A DNA stretch of 64,000 bases from JAKFWF01 sp963732635 (GTDB lineage Bacteria > Pseudomonadota > Alphaproteobacteria > Rhizobiales > Hyphomicrobiaceae), in assembly GCA_963732635.1 (NCBI GenBank), contig CAVTAL010000012.1:8784-72783 (forward strand), read 5' to 3'. A program made the translations under genes and the position numbers. Shown here piece after piece: positions 26,446 to 36,556 of the stretch; within the stretch, counting starts at the first letter, position 1; each line of letters opens with the position of its first letter. Under the pieces are notes generated by a model. That model was not told where the DNA came from. It searched no databases and saw nothing but the letters and a program-made list of their open reading frames with translations.

Positions 26446-26727
26446 TCATGGCAACGCTTCGAGCGGCACGACGAAGGCGACGCCAGCACGGTCGCCGAGA
26501 CGATGTTTCAGTAAGCAGTCGATTTCCGGCCCACCATCGATAGCGAGCAGGAAGCGACCGGTCAGGTAGATGCGGCGGTCGATTTTCAGCATGGCGCCGG
26601 ACAGCGAGATGTCGGTCACGGTACAGGCTGCATCTGGCCGGCAGATCATTTCAATATTTGCCGGCAAGTCAGCGTTGCATCGCACGATTTGGCGGCGTTC
26701 TGGGGTCGAGGAGGGGACGCGTTGCAT
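26446..26727 (-). CDS. PilZ-domain protein
   Basis: A 93-residue single PilZ domain. The c-di-GMP motif RxxxR is present in ERRQIVR and the second motif DxSxxG in DISLSG; LTGRFLLAIDG follows. PilZ proteins bind cyclic di-GMP and alter motility, secretion or polysaccharide output by contacting partners. The start at 26727 was preferred because the upstream ATG at 26763 adds residues unlike the domain. It appears monocistronic, between the SYLF gene and the hydrolase. Confidence 0.85.
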   Translation of the reverse strand: MQRVPSSTPERRQIVRCNADLPANIEMICRPDAACTVTDISLSGAMLKIDRRIYLTGRFLLAIDGGPEIDCLLKHRLGDRAGVAFVVPLEALP

Positions 26728-26862
26728 GACGCATGTCCTGTAAAATGTGAGCCCCCCGCCCAAGCTCGATCATGCAGCAAGCGCGTATACAAAGTGCAAA
26801 TGAATTCATTGCAATTTGCAGGAAACAGGCATTTGCGGTCGCATTGACCGATCACATCGGCG

Positions 26863-27751
26863 TCAAGTTCCGAGGAATGCCTCCGTCTCGGTCATGAACG
26901 CGTCGAACTGGTCGTGGTGGACCCAGTGGCTGGCGCCGGCAATCGTCACTACGCGGGCGGTCTTGAAGTGGCGGACGCGGCCGTCTTTTTCTGGATTGGA
27001 TGCCCAGCTGTCGCCACCGTAGACCAACAGTGTCGGACAGGTGATGCGCGACCACAGATGCTCTGCTTCCGCCGGCGTCATGTCGGACGGTGGCCAAGAC
27101 CGCAGGTAATTGTCGAACTTCCAGCTAAAGGTGCCGTCCTCGTTCTGGTTGACGCCGAAGCGGGTGAGGTGGACGGCCTGGATCTCATTGAGATGCTTGT
27201 TCTCGGCTCGCATGCGCGCCACAGCCTCGTCGACGCTGGCGTATTTGCGGGCTGAGCGGCCGGCGAGACCGCGCTGTTCGGCGATCCATGACGCCATCCG
27301 CTCGGCGTATGGCTTGGCCTCGCGCTCGGCCTGCATCTTGGGCGAAATGCCGAGGCCTTCGATGGCGACGATGCGCTTCACCTTGTCGGGATGTACTCCG
27401 GCATAGCGCAGCGCGATCATTCCGCCGAGTGAATGGGCGACGATGGTCACGGGGGCGAGTTTCAGGCTCTCGATCAATTGCGCCAGATCATAGATGAAGG
27501 ATGCCATCGGATAGCTGCCACCGGGCGCCCATTGGCTGTCGCCGTGACCGCGCAGATCGGGCGCGATGATGTGATAGCGCTCACGCAGCCTTGCCGCGAC
27601 GAAGTCCCAGTTGCGGCAATGGTCGCGGCCGCCGTGCACCAGCAGCAGCGGCGGCGCGGTCGGGTTGCCCCAGTCGACATAATGCAGGCGCAGGCGCTGC
27701 GAAAAGAACGTGCCCGAAGTCGGGCCGGCGTGGTCTGTGGGAGTTGGGCAT
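26863..27751 (-). CDS. Alpha/beta hydrolase (N-terminal frame break)
   Basis: An alpha/beta-fold hydrolase. HGGRDHCRNWDFVA, APDLRGHGDSQW and the nucleophile elbow VAHSLGGMIALRY are visible, as is the terminal catalytic His in GASHWVHHDQ. The continuous frame starts only at a GTG (27639), inside the first strand. Directly upstream in the same frame lies TFFSQRLRLHYVDWGN, a family N-terminus, but it has no start codon; an ATG at 27751 sits one frame away. Dropping one base in the C-run near 27725 joins them and gives about 295 residues. Substrate unknown. Confidence 0.75.
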
Positions 27752-27770
27752 GAGTGAGCTCGCGGTCTGC

Positions 27771-30700
27771 TTATTCGGCTGCCGCTACGCTACCCCTGCT
27801 CGCACTACCGTCAACCGCTCCTCGCGCATGCCCGCTCTCACCCCACAGGCGGCGGTGCAAACGGTCGAGCAGCAGGTAAATCACCGGCGTCGTGTAAAGG
27901 GTGAGGATCTGCGAGATGAGCAGTCCGCCGACGATGGTAATGCCGAGCGGCCGCCGCAGTTCGGCGCCGGGGCCGGTCGCGAGCAGCAATGGAATTGCCC
28001 CCAGCAGGGCGGCAAGCGTCGTCATCAGGATCGGTCGGAAGCGCTCGATGCACGCCTCAAAAATGGCGTCTTGCGGCGAGCGCCCATGCTCGCGTTCCTG
28101 CTCGAGGGCGAAATCGACCAACATGATACCGTTCTTCTTGACGATGCCGATCAGCAGGATGATGCCGATTAGCGCGATCGCGGTCAGCTCGGCGCCGGCG
28201 ATCTGCAACGCCAGCAAGGCGCCCAAGCCCGCCGACGGCAGTGTCGAGATGATGGTCAGCGGATGGGCGAGGCTCTCGTAGAGAACGCCGAGCACGATAT
28301 AGACCGCAATCAGCGCGGCGAGGATCAGCAACGGCTGAGCCGACGCGCTGCGGGTAAAGGCGGCGGCGTCGCCAGCAGCCTCGGCGCGGATTGAATCCGG
28401 CATGCGCAACTCGGCGGTCGCCTGCGCGATCGCCGCTTGCGCCTGCTGCAAAGTCGTGCCGTTCTCCAGATTGTAGCTGACCGTCACCGATGGGAACTGC
28501 CCCTGGTGGTTGATGACGAGCGGCGCCAATCCCTTTTCGAAGTGCACCACGCTGCCGAGCGGAACCTGCGCGCGATTGGCGCCAGTGACATAGACGCGGT
28601 TGAGGTCGGACGGATCACGCTGGAACTGCTGGTCGACCTCCAGGATCACCTTGTACTGGTTGCGCGTAGAAAAGATGGTCGAGATCTGGCGCTGGGCGAA
28701 GGCGTTGTTGAGCGCGGTGTCGATGTCCGAGATCTTGACGCCAAGTCTTGATGCCGCCGTGCGGTCGATGACCGCGTTGATCTGCAGACCGCCCTGCTCG
28801 CGATCGTTGTTGACGTCGGTGAGGCCGGGCGTGCGCTGCAGCCGGTCGATCACCTTCGGCGCCCAGGCGAGCAGCTGGTCGAGTTCCGGACTCCACAAAG
28901 TAAACTGGTAGGTCGAGCGCGACGATCGCCCGCCGGCGCGAATATCGACCGCCGGTGTCATGAACACCTGCATGCCGCCGACGGCAAGCAGCTTGGGCCT
29001 GAGCCGAGCGATCACGTCGGCGGTGGCTTCACCGGTGACGCTGCGTGGCTTCAAGTTGATGAACATGCTGCCCTGGTTGACCGACGCTGAAAACCCGGCA
29101 CTGCCGACCGACGAGCCGACGGCCTCGACCGACGGATCGTTGGTGATGATCTCGGTGACGCGCATCTGCAAAGCCGACATCGCCTGGAAGGAAATGTCGG
29201 GCGACGCGCGGGTGCTGCCGAAGATCAAGCCGCTGTCATCCTGCGGGAAGTAGCCCTTTGGGGTCTTGATATATAGGTCAACGGTAATGGCGATGGTGGC
29301 CAACATCACAACCAGCATCACCGCCTGCCAGCGAAGCGCGAACCGGAGCGAGCGTGAGTACCCCGAAACCAGCCGCCTCAATCCGCCCTCGATGATGCGG
29401 TCAAAAATTGTCGCGTCCGGACTCGGCGGCAGCTTGACGAACTTGGCGCAGATCATCGGCGTCACCGTCAGTGAAACGATCGTCGAGACCACGATCGCGA
29501 ACACCAGCGTCACCGAGAACTCGCGAAGCAGCCGGCCGACCACGCCGCTCATGAAGATCAGCGGAATGAACGCCGCCACCAGCGAGATCGAGATCGAAAG
29601 CACGGTGAAGCCGATCTGCCTCGCGCCGTCGATCGTCGCCTGCAACGGCGATTTGCCCTGCTCCAGGTTGCGGAAGGCGTTCTCGATCATGACGATCGCG
29701 TCATCGACGACGAAGCCGACCGAAACCGCCAGCGCCATCAGAGTCAGATTGTTGATCGAGTAGCCGGCGACCCACATAAGCGCGACGGTGCCGGCGAGCG
29801 ACAGCGGCACAGTGATGCCGGCGGCCAGCGTCGCCGCACCCCGGCGCAGGAACACCAGCACGACCAGCATCACCAGCACCACGGTCAGGGCCAACGTAAA
29901 CTGCATGTCGTGCACACTGGCGCGGATCGTGCGCGTGCGGTCGGACAGCACGGTCACGTCGATGCCGGCCGGGATCCACTTTCGCAGCTCCGGCACCAGC
30001 GCCAGAACCTTGTCGACGGTATCAATAACGTTGGCATCGCCCTGCTTGGTGATGATCAATAGTACGCTCGGCTGGGCGTTGAACCAGGCGGCGGAGCGGG
30101 TGTTGCGGGTACCGGCCTCGATGGTGGCGATGTCGGTCAGGCGAACTACCGCCCCGGCCGAGGTCTTGACGACGAGGGTCTTGTAGTCGGTGGCATTGCG
30201 CAGTTGGTCGTTGGTGCCGATGGTCTCGGCGAGGTCGGGACCGTCGAAGGTGCCCATCGGTCCCATCGCGTTGGCGTTGGCGATGACGGTGCGCACGTCT
30301 TCGATTGACAGGCCCATGCTGGCGAGCCGACCGGGATTGACCCGGACCCGGATCGCCGGCTGCTCGGCGCCGCTGACCGACACGTCTGCGACGCCGTCGA
30401 TCTGCGAGATGCGTTGGGCGATGACGGTATCGGCGATGTCGTACATCGCGCTGGGAGCGAGTGTCTTCGAGGTCAACGCCAGGATCAACACCGGTGCGCC
30501 GGCCGGGTTCGCCTTGCGGAACGTCGGTACCGCCGGCAAGTCGCTCGGCAGATCGGAAAGCGCCGCGTTGAGTGCCGCCTGCACGTCGCGGGCGGCACCG
30601 TCGACATTGCGCGACATGTCGAACTGCACAACGATGCGCGAACTGCCGAGCGAACTCGACGAAGTCAGTTCGGTGACGCCGGAAATCTCGCCGAGCCGTC

Positions 30701-30905
30701 GCTCAAGTGGCGCGGCAACAGTCGAGGCCATGATCTCAGGCGCCGCACCCGGTCGACTTGCCGAAACCATGATGGTCGGGAAATCGACGCTCGGCAGGCT
30801 CGCGACCGGCAGGCTGACGTAGGCAGCTAGCCCGGTGAGGAACAAGCCGACCGCCATCAGCGTGGTGCCGATCGGCCGGTGAATGAATGGCAGCGCGACA
30901 TTCAT
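27771..30905 (-). CDS. mdtC: RND multidrug efflux permease (MdtC-like)
   Basis: A 1044-residue inner-membrane proton/drug antiporter of the AcrB/MdtBC group. NVALPFIHRPIGTTLMAVG starts helix 1; the paired acidic residues of the proton relay lie in VGFVVDDAIVMIEN (helix 4), and VYIVLGVLYESLAHP and LIGIVKKNGIMLVDFALE mark the second half. Two large periplasmic loops give the normal length. It is the second of two permeases, seven bases after mdtB, matching the E. coli MdtABC arrangement in which B and C form a mixed trimer. No outer-membrane channel gene is in the operon. Confidence 0.9.
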   Translation of the reverse strand: MNVALPFIHRPIGTTLMAVGLFLTGLAAYVSLPVASLPSVDFPTIMVSASRPGAAPEIMASTVAAPLERRLGEISGVTELTSSSSLGSSRIVVQFDMSRNVDGAARDVQAALNAALSDLPSDLPAVPTFRKANPAGAPVLILALTSKTLAPSAMYDIADTVIAQRISQIDGVADVSVSGAEQPAIRVRVNPGRLASMGLSIEDVRTVIANANAMGPMGTFDGPDLAETIGTNDQLRNATDYKTLVVKTSAGAVVRLTDIATIEAGTRNTRSAAWFNAQPSVLLIITKQGDANVIDTVDKVLALVPELRKWIPAGIDVTVLSDRTRTIRASVHDMQFTLALTVVLVMLVVLVFLRRGAATLAAGITVPLSLAGTVALMWVAGYSINNLTLMALAVSVGFVVDDAIVMIENAFRNLEQGKSPLQATIDGARQIGFTVLSISISLVAAFIPLIFMSGVVGRLLREFSVTLVFAIVVSTIVSLTVTPMICAKFVKLPPSPDATIFDRIIEGGLRRLVSGYSRSLRFALRWQAVMLVVMLATIAITVDLYIKTPKGYFPQDDSGLIFGSTRASPDISFQAMSALQMRVTEIITNDPSVEAVGSSVGSAGFSASVNQGSMFINLKPRSVTGEATADVIARLRPKLLAVGGMQVFMTPAVDIRAGGRSSRSTYQFTLWSPELDQLLAWAPKVIDRLQRTPGLTDVNNDREQGGLQINAVIDRTAASRLGVKISDIDTALNNAFAQRQISTIFSTRNQYKVILEVDQQFQRDPSDLNRVYVTGANRAQVPLGSVVHFEKGLAPLVINHQGQFPSVTVSYNLENGTTLQQAQAAIAQATAELRMPDSIRAEAAGDAAAFTRSASAQPLLILAALIAVYIVLGVLYESLAHPLTIISTLPSAGLGALLALQIAGAELTAIALIGIILLIGIVKKNGIMLVDFALEQEREHGRSPQDAIFEACIERFRPILMTTLAALLGAIPLLLATGPGAELRRPLGITIVGGLLISQILTLYTTPVIYLLLDRLHRRLWGESGHARGAVDGSASRGSVAAAE

Positions 30906-30912
30906 GACGCAG

Positions 30913-33900
30913 CTACTCCGCCGCCAGAGGACTGCCCTCGGTATTGCCGGCGAAACGCTGCCCCAATCGATCGAGGGCGAGGTAGATCACCGGCGTAGTA
31001 TACAGCGTCAACAACTGCGACAGCACGAGGCCGCCGACAATGGCGATGCCGAGCGGGTTGCGCAGTTCCGAGCCGGTGCCGCCTTCGAGCGCCAAGGGCA
31101 GCGCGCCGAACAGCGCCGCGAGGGTCGTCATCATGATCGGCCGAAAGCGCAACAGGCAGGCCTCGACGATCGCCTCGCGTGGGCTCATGCCGCGATGCCG
31201 CTCGGCTTCGAGCGCGAAGTCGATCATCATGATCGCGTTCTTCTTGACGATGCCCATCAGCAGGATGATGCCGATCAAGCCGACAACGGAAAGGTCGTGC
31301 CCCGTCATCATCAGGGCGAGCAATGCACCGACACCAGCCGATGGCAGCGTCGACAGGATCGTCAGCGGATGGATGAAGCTCTCGTACAGAATGCCGAGTA
31401 CGATGTAGATCGTGATTGTCGCCGCCAGCAGCAGCCACGGCTGGTTGGCCAGCGACTTCGAGAACTCCGAGGCATCGCCGAAGAAGCTGCCGACCACCAA
31501 AGGCGGCATGCCGATCTCGGCCTCCGCGACACGGATGATCTCGACGGCCTCACTGAGCGAACTGCCGCGCGCCAGATTGAAGCTCAGCGTCACCGCCGGG
31601 AACTGTTCCTGGTGGGCGATGGCGAGTGGCGCGGTGGTGCGCTCGATCTTGGCGAACGAGCTGAGCGGCACCTGGGCACCACCGCTGGCGCCGACATAAA
31701 GGGTGGTGAGCGTTGCCGGGTCGAGCAGGTAGCGCGGCATCGCTTCCAGCACCACGCGATACTGGTTCGACTGCTCGTAGATGGTCGAGATCTGGCGCTG
31801 GCCGAAGGCATCGTTCAAGACATCGGTGATGGCCTGCATCGACACGCCGAGGCGGCCGGCAACTTCGCGATCGACCTTCAACAGCGCGCGCAATCCGCCT
31901 TCCTGCGCTTCGGAGGAGACATCGCGCAGTGCCGCTTCCTGCTTCAGGCGGGTGCCGAGCTTCGAGGCCCACTGGTTGACCTCGGCGGCGTCGGTGCCGG
32001 ACAGCGTGTACTGGTACTGGGCGCGTGACGAACGGGTGCTGATCTGGATGTCCTGCACCGGTTGGAAATAGAGCGTGACGCCGGGGATCGGCGCAACCAG
32101 GGTCTGCAGGCGCGGCACGATTTCAGCCACCACTGCGGTCCGCTCGGAGCGCGGCCGCAATGCGATGGTGATGCGGGCGACGTTTGGCGTCGCATTGAGC
32201 GGACTGACGCCGACCACCGACACGGTGCCGGTGACATCCTTGTCTTGCTTGATCGCCGCCAAAACCTGGCCTTGCAGCCGCTCCATCTGCGCGAACGAGA
32301 CTTCGGGACCAGCTTCCATTACCGCAGTGATGAGACCGGTATCCTGACTAGGCAGGAAGCCTTTCGGCATGATGACGTAGAGCCAGACGGTGGCGGCGAG
32401 TGTCAGCGCGGTAACAACAAGAGTGGCAGGCTGATGCTTCAGCACCCACAGCAGCGTGCGATGATAGGCGTCGACCGTTGCGTCTACCAGGCGCGTGAAC
32501 GGGCCCGGCTTCTGCGAACCCGCCGTGCTCTTGCGCAGCAGCTTGGCGCACATCATCGGTGTCAATGTCAGCGACACCACCGCCGACACCACCACTGCGA
32601 TTGTCAGCGTCAGCGCGAACTCGCGGAACATGCGGCCGACAAGCCCGCTCATGAACAGCAGCGGGATAAACACCGCAATCAGCGACACGGTGAGCGAGAT
32701 CACGGTGAAGCCGATCTCGCTGGCGCCCTTGATCGCGGCTTGATAGGGATTCTCGCCGTCCTCGATGTGGCGGACGATATTCTCGATCATGACGATCGCA
32801 TCATCGACCACGAAGCCGGTGCCGATGGTCAGCGCCATCAGCGACAGGTTGTCGAGCGAAAAGCCGGCCAGCCACATCACACCGAATGTGGCGATCAGCG
32901 ACAGTGGCAGCGCGACACCGGCGATGAAAGTCGCCCTCAATGTTCGCAGGAACAGCAGCACCACCAACACCACCAGTGCGACTGACAACACCAGCGTGAA
33001 CTGCACGTCGCGCACCGAGGCGCGGATGGTGCCGGTGCGGTCATGTACGACGGTCAATTCCACCCCGGCCGGCATCGCCCGCTTCAGGCGCGGCAGTTCG
33101 GCCAGCACCCGGTCGACGGTCTGGATGACGTTGGCGCCGGGCTGGCGCTGAATGTCGACGACGACGGCGGGGCTGCCGTTGTACCAGCCGCCGACCTTGT
33201 TGTTTTCCAACCCGTCGACGATCTCGGCGACGTCAGACAGGCGCACCGGCGAGCCGCCGCGATAGGCCAGCACCAAGCTCTTATAGGCGTCGGCCGAGCC
33301 GATCTGGTCGTTGGCGGCGATGGTGTACGACTGGAACGCGCCATCGAGTGAACCTTTCGGGCCCGACACGTTGGCGCCTGTGATCATGGTGCGCAAGTCG
33401 GCCATCGAGATGCCGTAGGCGGCGAGCCTCGACAGGTCGGCCTGAATGCGTACAGCGGGCCTGATGCCGCCTTGCACCGAGACTTTGCCGACGCCGGTCA
33501 ACTGGCTAAGCCGGGGCGCCAGCAACGAGTCGGCCATATCCGACATCTGGCGCAGTGCGATCGAAGGCGAGGTCAGTGCCACGGTGACGATGGCGGCGTC
33601 GGCCGGGTTCACCTTGGTGTAGGTCGGCGGGTATGGCAGGTTGCGCGGCAAGGTCGAGCCGGCGGCGTTGATCGCCGACTGCACATCCTGCGCGGCGGCA
33701 TCAATGTCGCGGTTGAGGTCGAACTGCAACGTGATCTGGCTGACGCCGAAGGACGATGACGAGGTCATCGTCGACAGCGACGGTGTGCGGCCGAATTGGC
33801 GCTCAAGCGGCGAGGTGACCAGCGCCGCCATGGTGTCGGGATTGGCGCCGGGTAGCTGCGTCGTCACCTGGATGGTCGGAAAGTCGACCTGCGGCAACGC

Positions 33901-34056
33901 CGACACTGATAGCCCGAAGTAGCCGAGCATGCCGCCCAGCAGCACCGCGATGCCGAGCAGCGAGGTTGCGATCGGGCGGCGGATGAACGGACCCGACACG
34001 CTGCCCGACAGGCCAGCCGCGGACGGACCCTCGGGCGCTGAAGGGGTCTCGTTCAT
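30913..34056 (-). CDS. mdtB: RND multidrug efflux permease (MdtB-like)
   Basis: The 1047-residue partner of MdtC. SGPFIRRPIATSLLGIAVLL starts the first helix; GFVVDDAIVMIENIVRH holds the proton-relay Asp pair; IYIVLGILYESFIHP and IGIILLMGIVKKNAIMMID are the canonical helix 7-11 signatures. Its start codon overlaps the stop of mdtA by four bases (ATGA), so it is translated with the adaptor. The two permeases are homologous but well diverged. Substrates cannot be read; related pumps export novobiocin, deoxycholate and other detergents or drugs. Confidence 0.9.
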   Translation of the reverse strand: MNETPSAPEGPSAAGLSGSVSGPFIRRPIATSLLGIAVLLGGMLGYFGLSVSALPQVDFPTIQVTTQLPGANPDTMAALVTSPLERQFGRTPSLSTMTSSSSFGVSQITLQFDLNRDIDAAAQDVQSAINAAGSTLPRNLPYPPTYTKVNPADAAIVTVALTSPSIALRQMSDMADSLLAPRLSQLTGVGKVSVQGGIRPAVRIQADLSRLAAYGISMADLRTMITGANVSGPKGSLDGAFQSYTIAANDQIGSADAYKSLVLAYRGGSPVRLSDVAEIVDGLENNKVGGWYNGSPAVVVDIQRQPGANVIQTVDRVLAELPRLKRAMPAGVELTVVHDRTGTIRASVRDVQFTLVLSVALVVLVVLLFLRTLRATFIAGVALPLSLIATFGVMWLAGFSLDNLSLMALTIGTGFVVDDAIVMIENIVRHIEDGENPYQAAIKGASEIGFTVISLTVSLIAVFIPLLFMSGLVGRMFREFALTLTIAVVVSAVVSLTLTPMMCAKLLRKSTAGSQKPGPFTRLVDATVDAYHRTLLWVLKHQPATLVVTALTLAATVWLYVIMPKGFLPSQDTGLITAVMEAGPEVSFAQMERLQGQVLAAIKQDKDVTGTVSVVGVSPLNATPNVARITIALRPRSERTAVVAEIVPRLQTLVAPIPGVTLYFQPVQDIQISTRSSRAQYQYTLSGTDAAEVNQWASKLGTRLKQEAALRDVSSEAQEGGLRALLKVDREVAGRLGVSMQAITDVLNDAFGQRQISTIYEQSNQYRVVLEAMPRYLLDPATLTTLYVGASGGAQVPLSSFAKIERTTAPLAIAHQEQFPAVTLSFNLARGSSLSEAVEIIRVAEAEIGMPPLVVGSFFGDASEFSKSLANQPWLLLAATITIYIVLGILYESFIHPLTILSTLPSAGVGALLALMMTGHDLSVVGLIGIILLMGIVKKNAIMMIDFALEAERHRGMSPREAIVEACLLRFRPIMMTTLAALFGALPLALEGGTGSELRNPLGIAIVGGLVLSQLLTLYTTPVIYLALDRLGQRFAGNTEGSPLAAE

Positions 34057-35468
34057 TGGGCGGCGGCCTCCGGCGCCTTCTGGTCGGTCTTCTGGCCGAC
34101 CTGCCCCCTGAAGGTCGGATTGGCATCGGACGTGGGCGCCGGAGCGGCAGGTGCGGGCGCGTCGGCGCTCGGCGTGGCGTCTTGCCGCTTGCGGCGGCCT
34201 TCGCCTTTACCCTTGCCTTCGCCGCCTGGTGTGGCGGCCGGTGTCTGACCATCGGCGGGCGCGGCGCCGTCACGCTTACGCTTGCCCTGACCCTTGGTGC
34301 TCTCGCGCTTCGGCGCAACCGGTGTCGCGTTCAACTCCTCGGTGGTGGCGACGGCGACCTCGGTGCCTTCCTTGAGACGCGCGAAGCCGCTGGTGACGAC
34401 CTTGTCGCCGGCCTGGACGCCGCTCGCCACGACGGCGCGGACGTCGTCCTGCTGCGGCACCGTGACGGGACGAGCCGCGACCTTGTTGTCGGTGCCTGCG
34501 ATATAGACAAACGTGCCGGCCGGTCCACGTTGGATGGCGGCCGTCGGCACCGTCACCGCTTGCGGCAGGGTTTCGATCAACAGCCGCACGTTGACGAACT
34601 GGCCCGGCCATAGCTGCAGGCTTGAGTTCGGGAACTCGGCCTTCATGCGCACGGTACCGGTGGTCTGGTCGACCTGATTGTCGACGACCTGCAATTGACC
34701 GCTGTCGATCGAGGTCTTGTTGTCAGCTTCCATCGCCTCGACCTTCACCAGGCCGGCGGCGGCGGCGCGATTGACTTGCGCCAGCTGCTGCTGCGGCAGG
34801 TTGAAAATGACCGAGATTGGTTGCACCTGGGTGATGGTGACGATCGCCTGGCCGCCAGAGCCTGAGACGATGTTGCCTTCGTCGACCTGCCGGATACCAG
34901 TGCGGCCGGTCAGCGGCGCCACGATTTGAGTATAAGACAGCTGCAGTTGCGCTGCATCGACGGCTGCTTTCGAGGACGCGGCCTGACCGGTGAGTTGTGC
35001 GACGAGCGCACGCTGGGTGTCGACAGTCTTGACCGGAATGGCGCCGGGTATCTTGGCATAGCGCTCGAGGTCCAATCTGGCGTTGGCCAGTTGCGATTCG
35101 TCCTGGGCAAGCTTGGCTTTGGTCTGGTCAAGGGTCGCCTGATAGGTGGCCGGGTCGATGCGGGCGAGCACCTGCCCCTTTTGCACCGTCTGGCCTTCGC
35201 GATAGCCGATTTCCAGGATCTTGCCGCCGACCTGCGGCTGCACCGAAACCGTATTGAGGGCACGCGCGGCGCCGACGGCATCGAAATAAACCGGAACGTC
35301 GGCCGCCAAAGCATGGGCGACGCGCACCGGCACCGGGCCGTCGGTCGCCGCCCAGCGGCCGCCTTTTGACTGCACCACCGTCGCCGGCCGCTGCATGAAG
35401 TAGTAGACGCCGCCGAGGATCGCCAGGCTGGCCAGGATGGTCATAAGTGCGCGACTTGACTTGGTCAT
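34053..35468 (-). CDS. mdtA: RND efflux membrane-fusion (adaptor) protein, MdtA-like
   Basis: Periplasmic adaptor linking MdtB/MdtC to an outer-membrane channel. It has an N-terminal membrane anchor (ALMTILASLAILGGVYYFM), lipoyl/hairpin regions around PQVGGKILEIGYREGQTVQKGQVLARIDP and a beta-barrel domain around PQQQLAQVNRA. At 471 residues it is longer than E. coli MdtA (415) because of a C-terminal tail of about 75 residues rich in Lys, Arg, Gly, Ala and Pro. First gene of the mdtABC operon; no regulator gene is adjacent. Confidence 0.92.
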   Translation of the reverse strand: MTKSSRALMTILASLAILGGVYYFMQRPATVVQSKGGRWAATDGPVPVRVAHALAADVPVYFDAVGAARALNTVSVQPQVGGKILEIGYREGQTVQKGQVLARIDPATYQATLDQTKAKLAQDESQLANARLDLERYAKIPGAIPVKTVDTQRALVAQLTGQAASSKAAVDAAQLQLSYTQIVAPLTGRTGIRQVDEGNIVSGSGGQAIVTITQVQPISVIFNLPQQQLAQVNRAAAAGLVKVEAMEADNKTSIDSGQLQVVDNQVDQTTGTVRMKAEFPNSSLQLWPGQFVNVRLLIETLPQAVTVPTAAIQRGPAGTFVYIAGTDNKVAARPVTVPQQDDVRAVVASGVQAGDKVVTSGFARLKEGTEVAVATTEELNATPVAPKRESTKGQGKRKRDGAAPADGQTPAATPGGEGKGKGEGRRKRQDATPSADAPAPAAPAPTSDANPTFRGQVGQKTDQKAPEAAAQ

Positions 35469-35568
35469 GGCATCCTTCCAGCCTCGCGGATGTGCTCTTG
35501 AGACGTGCCCACCCTCCGCAAGGTTCGAGCTTACACCTGTTGAACGCGGCGTGGATAACTCATCCGTC

Positions 35569-35586
35569 GATTACAATTCGGTAATC
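35569..35586. promoter_or_regulatory. Candidate operator upstream of the mdtABC operon
   Basis: Inverted repeat GATTAC-AATTCG-GTAATC with perfect 6-base arms, about 100 bases before the mdtA start codon. The spacing and AT-rich centre suit a TetR- or MarR-type repressor site, though no such gene is adjacent. Confidence 0.35.
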
Positions 35587-35674
35587 CGATCAACGGCTAA
35601 CAAGCACCCACTGCCCGCCAGAAGTGAGGCCGAAATATGCGGCTGCGGCGCTGAACAGGGGCTGAAGGGTTTGT

Positions 35675-36433
35675 TCATCCAATCAAGCTACGGCCGCCGT
35701 CCCAGATCAGTTTCATCGAAATCAGCAGCAGGCAGCCATAGACAACCTCGTAGAAGGCGCCCTGAGACACCCGCCGCGTCAGCCAGATGCCGGCGGCCAT
35801 GGCCAGCATGCCGGGGATCATCAGCACCAGCGCGGTCTTGAGATTGATGGCGTCGAACTGGCCGAGGAAAAGGTAGGGCGGCACCTTGATCAGGTTGACG
35901 GCGGTAAAAAACATCACCGAAGTGCCGACGTAGACGGTATTCGCCAAACGTTGAGGCAGCATATACACCGCGAACGGTGGGCCACCGGTATGGCTGACGA
36001 AGCTGGTGAAGCCCGAGATTGCACCGAACAGGCTGCCTTTGAGCCAGTTTGGTTCCGGCGCCACTGACCTCGGCCTGAGGCCGAGCCACCAGTTGGCCGC
36101 GAACAGGAAGCCGATGGTGCCAACCATCAACTTCACATGCTGGTCGTTGATGACGGCCGCCAGATACCAGCCGAGCAGAATGCCGACGGTAGCAGCCGGT
36201 AGCATGATCTTGAGATTCGGTGCGCTCCAGTCGCGGCGGTAGGCCCAGACCCCGGTCCAGTCCATGGCGATCAGGATAGGCAGCATTATCGCCGCCGCCT
36301 GCACCGGAGAAATGACGAGGCTCATGATCGGTACCGCGATGCCGCCGATGCCGCCGAGAAACCCGCCCTTCGAAAGGCCGGTGATGATGACGGCCGGCAC
36401 CGCGAAGGCGTAAAACCACGGATCTGTGAGCAT
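35675..36433 (-). CDS. TauE/SafE-family sulfite exporter-like permease
   Basis: A 252-residue membrane protein with seven to eight hydrophobic segments of the TauE/SafE (DUF81) fold. ITGLSKGGFLGGIGGIAVPIM is the first repeat motif, and ISGFTSFVSHTGGPPFAVYML the second-repeat motif with the GGPP turn. Family members export sulfite, sulfoacetate or other organic anions; the substrate is not determined. It is divergent from the PNPOx-like gene and separated by 206 bases from mdtA. Confidence 0.88.
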   Translation of the reverse strand: MLTDPWFYAFAVPAVIITGLSKGGFLGGIGGIAVPIMSLVISPVQAAAIMLPILIAMDWTGVWAYRRDWSAPNLKIMLPAATVGILLGWYLAAVINDQHVKLMVGTIGFLFAANWWLGLRPRSVAPEPNWLKGSLFGAISGFTSFVSHTGGPPFAVYMLPQRLANTVYVGTSVMFFTAVNLIKVPPYLFLGQFDAINLKTALVLMIPGMLAMAAGIWLTRRVSQGAFYEVVYGCLLLISMKLIWDGGRSLIG

Positions 36434-36556
36434 GGAGGCGTGGTTCCGCAGTCATGGTTGTTAAGGCGGCGCAACATACCGCCATTTCGGCTGACGACCA
36501 TAGGTGACGGCTGACAACTGGCATGCGATTGAGGTCGGCCAGCAAGGAGCCCCGCC

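Noticed and set aside
27771..35468. A novel efflux system
   Set aside because: Gene order, lengths and motifs match the known MdtABC class of RND pumps.
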